The position numbers and the translations under genes are program-made. The notes beneath the pieces were generated by a model that was not told the origin of the DNA, ran no database searches, and saw only the letters and a program-made list of their open reading frames with translations. Shown in pieces: positions 8,572 through 16,390 of a DNA stretch of 64,000 bases; positions within the stretch are counted from its first letter, which is position 1, and every line of letters begins with the position of its first letter. This DNA is from Goodfellowiella coeruleoviolacea (GTDB lineage Bacteria > Actinomycetota > Actinomycetes > Mycobacteriales > Pseudonocardiaceae). The stretch spans positions 62,001 to 126,000 of the forward strand of contig NZ_JAMTCK010000003.1 of NCBI RefSeq assembly GCF_024171785.1, given 5' to 3'.

Positions 8572-9492
8572 TCAGCCCAGGTCGCGGGCGCCGAAGGTGT
8601 CGCACCGCGCCGGGTCACCGGACTGGATGCCGGTGGTGAACCACTTCTGCCGCTGCGCCGAGCTGCCGTGGGTGAACTGGGTGGTGTCGATCCGGCCGCC
8701 GCCGATCTCGGACTGGATGTAGTCGTCACCGATGCGCGCGGCCGCGTCCAGCGCCCGGTTGATGTCGTCCTGGGTGATCTTGGTGATCAGCGGCTGGCCC
8801 GAACTGGTCGGCGTGGACGTGGCGTGCGCGGCCCACACCCCGGCGTAGCAGTCGGCCTGCAGTTCCAGGCGCACCGAGTCGGAGTTGGCGCCGCTGCGGG
8901 TGCGCACCCGGTCGGAGGTGCCGAGCAGGTTCTGCACGTGGTGGCCGTACTCGTGGGCCAGCACGTACGCCTCGACGAACTGGCCGCCCTGCGCGCCGAA
9001 CCGGGTGCGCAGCTCGGTGAAGAAGCTCAGGTCGATGTAGACCTTGCGGTCGGCCGGGCAGTAGAACGGGCCGGCGGCCGAGGTGGCGTTGCCGCAGCGG
9101 GTCTGCACCCCGCCGCTGAAGAAGTCGGTCCTGGTGACCTGGTAGGTGCGCCCGGACCGGGCGAACGCGTCGGTCCAGTAGTTCTGGATGGAGTTGATGT
9201 AGGCCACCGCCCGGCAGTCCTGGTTGGCGTTGGCGTCCGCGCCGGTGCGGCACTTCTGCTGCAGGCTGTCCGAGCCGAGCTGCTGCCCGGAACCCACGTC
9301 GTCGAAGCCGGACCCGGACGGCAGCACCGCGGTGCCGCCGAGCTGGGAGAGCAGGAAGTAGATCAGCACCCCGACCACGCCGAGCCCGCCGCCGCCGAGC
9401 AGCACCCGGCCGCCGATGCCACCGCCGCCGCCGGATCCGCGCAGGTCCTCGACCTGTGAGGTGTCAATGGAAGCGTTCTCGTCGAACTCCAC
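8572..9492 (-). CDS. ypfJ: YpfJ-like neutral zinc metallopeptidase, membrane-anchored
   Basis: 306 residues from GTG 9492, with GAGGGCGAGGG just upstream. A Gly-rich stretch leads into one transmembrane segment at about 28-50, so the protein is probably anchored with the catalytic part outside. The peptidase domain has YVLAHEYGHHVQNLLG, an HExxH zinc motif at about residues 179-183, then LQADCYAGVW with the third ligand region (ExxAxCxAG). FYCPADRKVYIDLSFF is conserved in YpfJ (PF04228) proteins. Homologues are often about 290-300 residues, so this is full length. Physiological substrates of this family are not known. Confidence 0.92.
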   Translation of the reverse strand: MEFDENASIDTSQVEDLRGSGGGGGIGGRVLLGGGGLGVVGVLIYFLLSQLGGTAVLPSGSGFDDVGSGQQLGSDSLQQKCRTGADANANQDCRAVAYINSIQNYWTDAFARSGRTYQVTRTDFFSGGVQTRCGNATSAAGPFYCPADRKVYIDLSFFTELRTRFGAQGGQFVEAYVLAHEYGHHVQNLLGTSDRVRTRSGANSDSVRLELQADCYAGVWAAHATSTPTSSGQPLITKITQDDINRALDAAARIGDDYIQSEIGGGRIDTTQFTHGSSAQRQKWFTTGIQSGDPARCDTFGARDLG

Positions 9493-10127
9493 GTCCCTCG
9501 CCCTCCCGCCCCGTGCGTCGGCGGGGAAAACGATAGTCCAGCCGGGCGTGGCGCGACGGGTGCGCGACGCCGGTGCCGGGCCGGGAGAGGTGGGGCCCGG
9601 GCCGTGACCAACCCCGGACGGGGAAAGAGGGGAAACACCTGGGTGCGGCACCCCGCACTCGGGCACCGCACCCAGGCTCCCTCAACAGAAGTGGCGATCG
9701 CCAGGTCGCAGGCTCGCGTTCGCACTGCCGCGGTGGGGTCCCAGTCGTGACGACCGGGAGACGCGCATCGGAAGGAGAGACGTCGATGGCGTTTTGATCA
9801 CCCGATGCCTGCGCACGTGCTGCTGCTCGCGATCGTGGACCGGGTGTTTCCTAGCACCCGAACCACGGGAAGGCAGCGGCTAGGTGACCGCCACGGCGAG
9901 AACTTGTCCGCACTGCACCACCTATCCCTTCCCGGCGGGCCGATCAGCTGACCTGTTCCAGTTACCTCTCGTAGTCATCCATCAGTGTTCCGGTTAACTA
10001 CTGCGATCGGCCGGTCGTACTTCGATGGTGCGCCTGTTCGCCGCATCATTCAACCGTTCGGCCCAGCCTTGGGCGGGTGAATTCTGGCGTTCACCCGTTT
10101 GACGGGCCGCGGTGCTCCCGCACTGCT
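9493..10127. other. Gene-free stretch with one strong hairpin
   Basis: I see no convincing coding region here. A perfect 11-bp inverted repeat (9638-9648 with 9666-9676, 17-base loop) lies about 150 bp upstream of the ypfJ-like start. The ATG at 9786 opens a three-codon frame only. The region between it and the SDR stop holds nothing I can name. Confidence 0.5.
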
Positions 10128-10871
10128 TCAGAACTGGTTCTCACCGCCGTCGACGTAGATGTTGCTGCCGAGGATGAAGCTGCTCTGGTCCGACGCGAGG
10201 AAGGCCACGGCGGCGACGACTTCCTCCGGGGTGCCCATCCGGCCGATCGGAACCCGCGCCGCGAAGCCCGCCTTGACGGCCTCGGCGTCCTCCTCGCCGA
10301 CCACGGCGGCGATCACGGGCGTGTCGATCGTGCCCGGCGAGATCGCGTTGACCCGGATGCCGCGCCCCTTGAGTTCGTTGGCCCAGGTCCGGGTGTAGGA
10401 GCGCAGGGCGGCCTTGGACGCCGCGTACGTGCCGAACGCCTCGACGCCGTCGTCGGCGCGGACGGAGCAGTTCAGGATCACCGAGGCGCCCTTGTTGAGC
10501 AGCGGCAACGCCTTCTGCACGGTGAACAGCGTGCCCCGCACGTTGACGTTGAAGATCCGGTCGAAGTGCTCCTCGGTGGTCTCCTCCAGTGTCGCGAAGG
10601 ATCCCGTGCCGGCGTTGGCGAACAGCGTGTCCAGGCCCTTGCCCCGGGCGCGGACGGCGTCGTAGAGCCGGTCCAGGTCGGCGGGGTTCGAGATGTCGCC
10701 GGGCACCGCCGTGGCCGAGCCGATGGCCTCGACCGCCGCGGCCAGTTCCGCCTCGCGCCTGCCGGTGATGAAGACGTGCGCGCCCTCGGCCGCGAGGCGC
10801 CGGGCGGCGGCCAGGCCGATCCCGCTGCTCCCGCCGGTCACGACCGCAGTGCTGCCTTCGAGCTGTCCCAT
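10128..10871 (-). CDS. Short-chain dehydrogenase/reductase (SDR)
   Basis: 247 residues from ATG 10871, chosen because GGAGG lies 10 bases upstream; upstream in-frame ATGs would bury this site. The cofactor motif TGGSSGIG is at 12-19, followed by the NAG of FANAGTGS. SVILNCSVRADDG holds the catalytic Ser region and TYAASKAALRSY the YxxxK pair at about 148-152. NAISPGTIDTPV and the C-terminal GSNIYVDGGENQF are classical SDR signatures. The substrate is unknown. It is transcribed away from a TetR regulator through a shared operator region, so TetR probably represses it until a ligand is present. Confidence 0.92.
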   Translation of the reverse strand: MGQLEGSTAVVTGGSSGIGLAAARRLAAEGAHVFITGRREAELAAAVEAIGSATAVPGDISNPADLDRLYDAVRARGKGLDTLFANAGTGSFATLEETTEEHFDRIFNVNVRGTLFTVQKALPLLNKGASVILNCSVRADDGVEAFGTYAASKAALRSYTRTWANELKGRGIRVNAISPGTIDTPVIAAVVGEEDAEAVKAGFAARVPIGRMGTPEEVVAAVAFLASDQSSFILGSNIYVDGGENQF

Positions 10872-10893
10872 GCTGCTGACCTCCATGAACATT

Positions 10894-10948
10894 AGTACCA
10901 ATCGGTACAGAATGAGACCGTAGCACTTCAGTACCGATTGGTACTGAA
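10894..10948. promoter_or_regulatory. Two palindromic TetR operators between SDR and tetR
   Basis: Box A (10894-10909) reads AGTACCAATCGGTACA. Box B (10927-10948) is a perfect palindrome with 9-bp arms built on the same core, GTACC-N4-GGTAC. One box lies close to each divergent start, which is the usual layout for TetR autoregulation plus control of the target. Box B ends only 17 bases before the tetR GTG. Confidence 0.85.
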
Positions 10949-10965
10949 GGGGTATCCTTGGTCTC

Positions 10966-11574
10966 GTGACCGGTCAGGAGAAGGCGCTCATCGGCCGTCC
11001 CAGGGGCTTCGACGCCGACGAGGCGCTCCGGCGCGCGCTGCTGGTCTTCTGGGAGCGGGGCTACGAAGGGGCCAGCCTCGCCGACCTGACCAGCGCCATG
11101 GGCATCACCAAAACCAGCATGTACGCGGCCTTCGGCAACAAGGAGCAGCTGTTCCGCAAGGCCCTGGAGGTTTACAGCGAGGGGCCAGCCTCCTACGCGA
11201 TGCGAGCCCTGACCGAACCGACCGCCAAGGCAGTGGCCAGGGCAATGCTCAACGGTGCGGTCCAGACCACCACCCGCCCCGACTGCCCCGCCGGATGCCT
11301 GGGCGTGCAGGGCTCACTGGCGGCCGGAGACCTCGGCCAGCCCGCCCGGGACGCGCTGGTCGAGTGGCGCAACGCCGGCCGCCTGCGCCTCCAGGAACGT
11401 TTCCAGCGGGCCGTTGACGAGGGTGACCTCCCTCGGGACACCGATCCGGGACGGCTCGCCAGCTACGTCATGACGGTGTCGTTCGGCATCGCCGTGCAGG
11501 CCGCCAGCGGCCTCAGCCGCGCCGACCTCCAGGAGGTCGCCGACATGGCACTGGCCAACTGGCCGCCCGGCTGA
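10966..11574 (+). CDS. TetR/AcrR family regulator of the SDR gene
   Basis: 202 residues from GTG 10966. The HTH lies at about 20-62: [23 protein letters not shown], then [21 protein letters not shown]. The C-terminal part ([32 protein letters not shown]) is the TetR_C_16-like ligand domain found in YcdC/AcrR-like regulators beside oxidoreductases. The start is only 18 bases from operator box B and has no obvious ribosome binding site, so the mRNA may be leaderless. Expected to repress itself and the divergent SDR. Confidence 0.92.
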   Translation: MTGQEKALIGRPRGFDADEALRRALLVFWERGYEGASLADLTSAMGITKTSMYAAFGNKEQLFRKALEVYSEGPASYAMRALTEPTAKAVARAMLNGAVQTTTRPDCPAGCLGVQGSLAAGDLGQPARDALVEWRNAGRLRLQERFQRAVDEGDLPRDTDPGRLASYVMTVSFGIAVQAASGLSRADLQEVADMALANWPPG

Positions 11575-11595
11575 GCGACGGCCACGAGCAGAAAA

Positions 11596-11627
11596 GCCTG
11601 GCGGCCGTTGTCCAACGACCGCCAGGC
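11596..11627. terminator. Bidirectional terminator between tetR and 5'-nucleotidase
   Basis: GCCTGGCGG (11596-11604) pairs with CCGCCAGGC (11619-11627), and inner bases extend the stem. Both genes converge on it. Confidence 0.75.
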
Positions 11628-11652
11628 GGAGGGGGATTGATCTTGCGGCCGC

Positions 11653-13389
11653 TCAGGCCGTGGTGCTGATCCGGTCCAGTGCCGGCGGGGCCAGGTTGGG
11701 GTTGGCGCCCAGGTAGGCCAGGAACGCGTCCAGGTCGATGCCGCTGCCGGTCAGGTTGGTGGCCTTGGTGAACTCGGTGAACCCGTCACCGCCACCGGAC
11801 AGGAAGTTGTTGATGGTCACCCGGTAGCTGCCGGTCGGGCTCACCGGCTGGCCGGCCACGGTGATGTCGGAGACCTTCGAGCCGATCGGCGCCGAGGCCG
11901 ACCAGGTGTAGTGCAGGCTGGCCGACGGCTGCAGGATCCGGGTCTGCACGCTGCCGTCCGGCTGCCGCTGCCACTGCTGTTCCAGCACGGTCTTGAGCTG
12001 GTCACCGGTCATGGTCACGGTCTGCAGGATGTTGCCGAACGGCTGCACCGTGTACGCCTCGCCGTAGGTCACCACGCCGTCGCCCTCACCGGCCGCCGAG
12101 CCCGCGTAGGACAGGTCGGCGCGCACCCCGCCCGGGTTCATCAGCGCCAGCTGCGCGCCAGCGGTCTGCTGGGTGGCGGCCAGCTGCGAGTCGGCGATCA
12201 CGTCACCCAGCGGGGACTCGCCCGAGGCGGCACCCTGCTTGACCACATCACCGCTGATCGTGCCGACCTGCCGGTTGGCGATCGGCGCCGACTCGGCCGC
12301 GGCCCGGTCCACCAGCGCCTGCGCGTCCTTGTCGGCCGGCACGTCCCTGGTCACGATCTGGTTGAACGCCCTGGTCTGGGAGCGCACCACGTCGCGGGTG
12401 CGCCGGTCGATCCTCAGGTCGGCCACGGACAGCAGCCGGCCGAACGAGGCGCCCTGGATCAGCGGCCGGGGCTGGCCGGCCGGGTCGGTCACCGTGCACA
12501 CGTACTGCTGGTGGCTGTGGCCGCTGAACACCACGTCCACCTTGGCCGAGACCTGGGTGGCGATGGTCGTGGCCGGGCCGGGCGTGGTGCGGCAGTCGTC
12601 CGGGCCGCCGCCCTCGGTGTTGTCGCCCTGGTGCAGCAGCACCGCGATGCTCTTCACGCCGACCCGGTCCAGCAGGTCGGCGTACTTGTTGATGGCCGCG
12701 ACCTCGTCACCGAACTTCAGCCCCTTGATGGCGTCCGCGGACACCACCGTGGGCAGCTCCTCCAGCGGCACGCCGATGATGCCGATCGGCACGCCCCCGG
12801 AGAAGGTGATGGTGAACGGCAGGGTGGCCGGCACGCCGTTGTCGAAGGTCATGTTGGCGGCCAGGTAGGGCCAGCGCGAGCCGGTGTACCGGTCGTCGAA
12901 CTGGCAGCCGTCCGTGGGGTGGCAGCCGCCGTGCTGCAACCGCAGCAGCTCCTGGTAGCCCTCGTCCAGCTCGTGGTTGCCCACGGCCGACGCGGTCACA
13001 CCGAGCTGGTTGAGCAGGTCGATGGTGGGCTCGTCGTGGAACAGCGCGGACACGGTCGGCGACGCGCCCACGTTGTCCCCTGTGGACAGCACCACCGAGT
13101 TCTTGGCCTGCGCGCGCAACCGCTTGACGTGGGTGGCCAGGTAGGCGGCACCACCGGCGTTGACCGTGCTGCCGTCGGACAGGGTGACCCGGCCGGACGA
13201 CCCGGACGGCGGTTCGAGGTTGCCGTGCAGGTCGTTGAACGCGATCAGCCGCACGTCCGTGGTGGACTGGGCCGGCTGCTTCGGCTGGGCCGAGGCTGGG
13301 GCGGCGGTCACCGCCGCGGTGGTCAGCGCGGCCAGGGCGGTGGCCGCCAACGCGGACGCCCGGCGCGCCAACCGGGTGGACACGGTCAT
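11653..13389 (-). CDS. Secreted bifunctional metallophosphatase/5'-nucleotidase
   Basis: 578 residues from ATG 13389 with AGGAGG 8 bases upstream. A Sec signal peptide spans about 1-35. The N-terminal calcineurin-like phosphoesterase domain carries FNDLHGN (about 50-56), STGDNVGAS, GNHELDEG (about 136-143), LLHQGDN and SGHSHQQY (about 289-296), the full dimetal ligand set. The C-terminal 5_nucleotid_C domain has NPGGVRADL, the aromatic clamp region YTVQPFGN and the NNFLSGGGDGF motif. It hydrolyses extracellular nucleotides (possibly also UDP-sugars or 2',3'-cyclic nucleotides) to scavenge phosphate and nucleoside. No LAxTG anchor is seen, so it is likely released. Confidence 0.95.
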   Translation of the reverse strand: MTVSTRLARRASALAATALAALTTAAVTAAPASAQPKQPAQSTTDVRLIAFNDLHGNLEPPSGSSGRVTLSDGSTVNAGGAAYLATHVKRLRAQAKNSVVLSTGDNVGASPTVSALFHDEPTIDLLNQLGVTASAVGNHELDEGYQELLRLQHGGCHPTDGCQFDDRYTGSRWPYLAANMTFDNGVPATLPFTITFSGGVPIGIIGVPLEELPTVVSADAIKGLKFGDEVAAINKYADLLDRVGVKSIAVLLHQGDNTEGGGPDDCRTTPGPATTIATQVSAKVDVVFSGHSHQQYVCTVTDPAGQPRPLIQGASFGRLLSVADLRIDRRTRDVVRSQTRAFNQIVTRDVPADKDAQALVDRAAAESAPIANRQVGTISGDVVKQGAASGESPLGDVIADSQLAATQQTAGAQLALMNPGGVRADLSYAGSAAGEGDGVVTYGEAYTVQPFGNILQTVTMTGDQLKTVLEQQWQRQPDGSVQTRILQPSASLHYTWSASAPIGSKVSDITVAGQPVSPTGSYRVTINNFLSGGGDGFTEFTKATNLTGSGIDLDAFLAYLGANPNLAPPALDRISTTA

Positions 13390-13534
13390 GGATTGCCTCC
13401 TGCTTCGCGCCCGGCGGGGTCCGGGGCGCGCTACGGGCGGCAGTGTGCCTGGCCGACCCGACCAGCACCAGGGCCAGCCGGTAAGGCGTTAGTGAACGGA
13501 TGCTGACTCTCCGAGCAGGCATAACCTTGAACGC

Positions 13535-14011
13535 GTGAGGCAATCGGGGGAAGAGCCGAGGTGGCTCAACGGGGACGAGATGCGGGCGTGGCGGTCCTAC
13601 GTGGTCGGTGCCGCGCTGCTCGACGAACGGCTGCACCGGGAACTCCAGGACAACCACGGTCTCTCGCTCACCGACTACACCGTCCTGGTGGTGCTCTCCG
13701 AGGAACCGGACCACCGCATGCGGATGAGCCAGCTCGCCGACAAGGTGGCCTCGTCCAAGAGCCGCGTCTCCCACCAGATCGCCCGCATGGAGGCCGCCGG
13801 CCTGGTGCGCCGCGTGACCTGCCCCGGCGACGGCCGCGGCGTGCTCGCCGAACTGACCGAGGAGGGCCAGCGCCGCCTGACCGAGGCCGCCCCCACCCAC
13901 GTGGACGGCGTGCGCAGCCACCTGATCGACCTGCTCTCCGAGTCCGAACAGACCACCCTGGCCAGCATTTTCGGGCGAATCATCGAGCACCTGCAGGCCA
14001 CCGGCCGCTAG
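13535..14011 (+). CDS. MarR family transcriptional regulator
   Basis: 158 residues from GTG 13535. The winged helix is clear: LSLTDYTVLVVLSEEPDHRMRMSQLADKVASSKSRVSHQIARMEAAGLVRR, then the wing CPGDGRGVLAELTEEG. Length and arrangement are normal for a dimeric MarR. It is divergent from the 5'-nucleotidase, but no palindrome is obvious in the 145-bp gap. A MarR-like palindrome occurs far away at 24507-24525; nothing here shows that the two are linked. The gene ends just before tRNA-Ser. Confidence 0.92.
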   Translation: MRQSGEEPRWLNGDEMRAWRSYVVGAALLDERLHRELQDNHGLSLTDYTVLVVLSEEPDHRMRMSQLADKVASSKSRVSHQIARMEAAGLVRRVTCPGDGRGVLAELTEEGQRRLTEAAPTHVDGVRSHLIDLLSESEQTTLASIFGRIIEHLQATGR

Positions 14012-14034
14012 CCGGCTACCCTGTCACCACACAG

Positions 14035-14119
14035 GGAAGCGTGGCAGAGCGGCCGAATGCACCCGCCTTGAAAGCGGGAGACCCGCAAGGGTCCGGGGGT
14101 TCAAATCCCTCCGCTTCCG
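14035..14119 (+). tRNA. tRNA-Ser (anticodon UGA), island integration site
   Basis: 85 nt with a 7-bp acceptor stem (GGAAGCG with CGCTTCC at 14112-14118) and discriminator G. The anticodon loop is CTTGAAA, giving UGA. The long variable arm is that of a class II serine tRNA, and the T loop is GGTTCAAATC. CCA is not encoded. Its 3' 54 bases recur at 18524-18577, which marks it as the attachment site of an integrated element. Confidence 0.97.
14065..14118 (+). repeat. attL: 54-bp direct repeat within tRNA-Ser
   Basis: Runs from the anticodon stem to the last acceptor base of the functional tRNA. It is identical over 54 bases to 18524-18577; the match stops abruptly on both sides. Confidence 0.93.
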
Positions 14120-14126
14120 CAGGTCA

Positions 14127-14168
14127 GAGGGGGTGTGACCGGTCCTAGCGGGTCGGTCGCACCCCCTC
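14127..14168 (+). terminator. Terminator of tRNA-Ser
   Basis: Arms 14127-14141 and 14154-14168 (15 bases, one mismatch, 12-base loop) lie 8 bp after the tRNA. Confidence 0.75.
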
Positions 14169-14170
14169 GC

Positions 14171-14192
14171 TGTAGCAACGGGTGTAGCAACG
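14171..14192 (+). promoter_or_regulatory. Paired TGTAGCAACG decamers, left end of island
   Basis: TGTAGCAACG at 14171-14180 is repeated exactly at 14183-14192 (12-bp pitch). The same pair, with the first copy diverged, occurs at the right end (18411-18432). They are probably recombinase arm-type sites; this is inferred from position and symmetry. Confidence 0.6.
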
Positions 14193-14414
14193 CCCTCAAC
14201 CGAGTTCGTCCGAGAGCTTCCTCAACGCCTTCCGAACGGACTGAGGCAATCCAGGGTGTGGTCGTAACTACCTCACCTGGATCGTTCGCCTGCTACTTGT
14301 GGTCAAGAATTGGCGTCTTGCCGCAGCAACTCGCCTAAAACGGATTTAAGGCAGGCTATGTCAATCAGGGCTCAAATATTGATGCGCGACTAAATGCTGG
14401 TTCCGTTCACTTGT

Positions 14415-15001
14415 CTAAGGAAGCCGATAGTTGACCTCGCCGCGATAGGAAGCAATTTTGTCCTGGAGTGCTTTGGGGTTGGGGACCTTGGTTGGGGCTA
14501 TAAGGTGTGCAATAAGTTCACTGGTGACCTCGTAATTCTCATTCCTTGCGACAATTCGCGTGCCGGTACTACTGCCAGTAGCCAGCACGTTTCGCCACAG
14601 GTCACTGTTTTCTCGCCAGTCAATCGTATTGGCAGCGGTGATCGCATTTTGCAAGCTGAGACCGCGATCCACCACCTTTATCAGGGCCCGCACTAGTGCA
14701 ATGTGGGCAGCTGGACGGAGAAGCAAGGATTGGTGCGAAGTCGCGCGAAGGTCGGGAATACGGGTGGGTTCTTCTACTGCTTCCCTCAATACAACAAAAC
14801 CGCTTAGTATTGCGCTCCACCACTCGTATACGTATTCATAAGCCTGGTCGAGCTCCTCGTCGCTGGGGCGTACAACGCGTGACTTTTCGTCAAAGTCCTT
14901 GATGTTGTAACAAGCGAGAATATCCTTGATTGTCTCGTAGACGGCGCTAATTGTAGTCAACTGAAGGCTACGTGCACCAATGGTATTGCTTCTCCAGTTA
15001 A
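14415..15001 (-). pseudogene. DndB/DGQHR-domain-like protein, C-terminal fragment
   Basis: AT-rich reading frame, at least 181 residues from TTG 14960. In-frame coding continues upstream to about 15001 (WRSNTIGARSLQLTTISAVY), so the true start is missing. HQSLLLRPAAHIALVRALIKVV, AITAANTIDWRENSDLWRNVL and TGTRIVARNENYEVTSELIAHLI match my memory of the C-terminal half of DGQHR proteins of the DndB type (regulators of DNA phosphorothioation). The N-terminal catalytic-like half with the DGQHR motif is absent. No dndACDE or other modification/restriction gene lies in the window. The break coincides with the break in the DUF5919 fragment on the other strand, so both were cut by one recombination. 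Confidence 0.55.
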
Positions 15002-15262
15002 CGACGCATCCGCAATGCCCTCGCGCTCGCCCGACTACTCCAGGGCGTGGACGGGGTGGAGGTCCGGCTGCACAAGACCACGCTCTACAACTCGGTGTTC
15101 CGCTTCGACGACGAAATGATCGTCAACACCCACGTCTACGGCTTCCCAGGCGCGCACGCCCCCGCCCTGCACCTGCGCCGCCTGTCCAGCGGGGACCTGT
15201 TCGAGACCTACTCGGAGAGCTTCGAGACCGTCTGGGCAGCCGCCAAGCCCGCCACCCTCTAG
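15002..15262 (+). pseudogene. DUF5919-type HTH regulator, C-terminal fragment
   Basis: About 86 codons open from 15002 (stop TAA at 14999) with no plausible start. RRIRNALALARLLQGVDGVEV continues into LHKTTLYNSVFRFDDEM and VNTHVYGFPGAHAPALHLRR, and the frame ends SFETVWAAAKPATL. In actinobacteria this is the C-terminal ligand domain of XRE-type regulators commonly placed in front of NUDIX genes. The DNA-binding N-terminus is missing. The stop is followed directly by AGGAGG, the ribosome binding site of the NUDIX gene, so the original pair was an operon. Confidence 0.65.
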
Positions 15263-15273
15263 GAGGACCGCCC

Positions 15274-15744
15274 GTGGCCCGCATCGACCACTACAACGAC
15301 CCGCACGCACCTCAGGCCACCACGATCCGCACGGCCGTCAGCGCCGTCGTCCGCGACCAGGCCGGCCGGGTGCTGATGATCCGCCGGACCGACAACAACC
15401 GCTACGCCATCCCCGGCGGCGGCATGGAACCCGGCGAGACCGTCACCGGCGCGGTGGTTCGGGAGGTGGGGGAGGAAACCGGCATCAACGTCGAGGTCAC
15501 CGGCTTCATCGGTATCTACTCCAACCCCCGTCACGTCATCGAGTTCAGCGACGGCGAGGTACGCCAGGAATTCTCCCTGTGCTTCGCCGCCCGCCCGATC
15601 GGCGGCCAGGTGCGCACCAGCGACGAGTCCAGCGAGGTCGACTGGGTGGAGCCGGACCAACTCGCCGAGTTGGACATCCACCCCAGCATCCGACTCCGCA
15701 TCCAGCACGGGCTAGAAGACCGCACCCAGCCCTACTACACCTGA
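15274..15744 (+). CDS. NUDIX hydrolase
   Basis: 156 residues from GTG 15274, with AGGAGG 7 bases upstream. The NUDIX box is complete at 49-71 (GGGMEPGE..., then REVGEETGI), giving the metal-binding REVxEE helix. High GC, unlike its island neighbours. It should hydrolyse a nucleoside diphosphate linked to some moiety (NDP-sugar, dNTP, ADP-ribose or similar); the substrate cannot be told. Its last 10 bases overlap the end of the oppositely oriented HD gene. NUDIX, HD and DUF5919 genes often travel together in actinobacterial integrative elements. Confidence 0.9.
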   Translation: MARIDHYNDPHAPQATTIRTAVSAVVRDQAGRVLMIRRTDNNRYAIPGGGMEPGETVTGAVVREVGEETGINVEVTGFIGIYSNPRHVIEFSDGEVRQEFSLCFAARPIGGQVRTSDESSEVDWVEPDQLAELDIHPSIRLRIQHGLEDRTQPYYT

Positions 15745-16283
15745 ATCCCCGCCGCCCGCAGCCGCGCCTCCGTGCGCTCCACCGCCCCCACCAATTCCGG
15801 CGCTGCCTGCCGAACGAAGACGGTCACCAGGTCATCCGGCCCGTAGCGCTCGGCGATTTCGGCCAGCCGCTCATGCACGGTCATCCGCTGCCCGTCCGGG
15901 CCGGCGGTCATGTCCGCCCACCACAGCGCATCGCGGAGTGGGGTCTTCTCGTCCTCCCACTCCGCCAACTCCGCCGACAACCCCCGCAGCTCCGCCTCCC
16001 TGTAGGCGCACGAGTGATGCGCCACCAGCGCACACAGCCGCTCCGGTGCACCCTGGTAGCGCAAAAACCGCGCCCCATCCAATGGATGAAACCCCGTCTT
16101 AGCCAGATCAGGCGCGTACCCAATGTCGTGCAAAAGAGCAGCGCCTATGAGTATATTGCGATCGCTCTCTGAGATCACCGAAGCTACCTGATCTGCACGT
16201 GCCGCCACGCCTCGAGTATGTTTCCACCGGCGTGGAAGTGACTTTTCTAGTTTCTTCTGGCTCCAGTGGGCAAAATCGCGCAT
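15735..16283 (-). CDS. HD domain-containing phosphohydrolase
   Basis: 182 residues from ATG 16283. His22 (RRWKHTRGVA) and the HD pair His52-Asp53 (LLHDIGYAPDLAKTGFHPLDGARFL) are followed by VAHHSCAYREAEL and a later Asp in LWWADMTAG, so the metal ligands look intact. The first ~60 codons are AT-rich and the rest GC-rich, suggesting either mosaic origin or partial amelioration. Such small HD proteins hydrolyse phosphate esters of nucleotides. The 3' end overlaps the NUDIX gene by 10 bp, tail to tail. Confidence 0.85.
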   Translation of the reverse strand: MRDFAHWSQKKLEKSLPRRWKHTRGVAARADQVASVISESDRNILIGAALLHDIGYAPDLAKTGFHPLDGARFLRYQGAPERLCALVAHHSCAYREAELRGLSAELAEWEDEKTPLRDALWWADMTAGPDGQRMTVHERLAEIAERYGPDDLVTVFVRQAAPELVGAVERTEARLRAAGIQV

Positions 16284-16390
16284 AAGCTATGTTAGAACTG
16301 TTATTGATGTGAGATGTAGCGGCTGAGATGCACGCTGGCGACGCTCGACGTTCCGCTTGATGCGGCTGTCATCGGTGACTGTGAAACGAC

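Noticed and set aside
9780-9800. GGAAGGAGAG followed by an ATG at 9786
   Set aside because: A good ribosome binding site, but the frame is only three codons long; no downstream gene follows on this strand to make it a leader peptide.
10128-11574. Whether the SDR/TetR pair belongs to a biosynthetic gene cluster
   Set aside because: Neighbours are unrelated secreted enzymes and no polyketide, peptide or terpene synthase gene is present in the window.
14200-14270. Possible C-terminal remnant of an integrase or replication protein (minus strand, ending LPQSVRKALRKLSDELG)
   Set aside because: Only about 23 codons are open before a stop and no family motif is present, so it cannot be claimed.
14415-15001. 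A functional phosphorothioation (Dnd) defence system
   Set aside because: Only a C-terminal fragment of a DndB-like protein is present; dndA, dndC, dndD, dndE and the restriction genes are absent.
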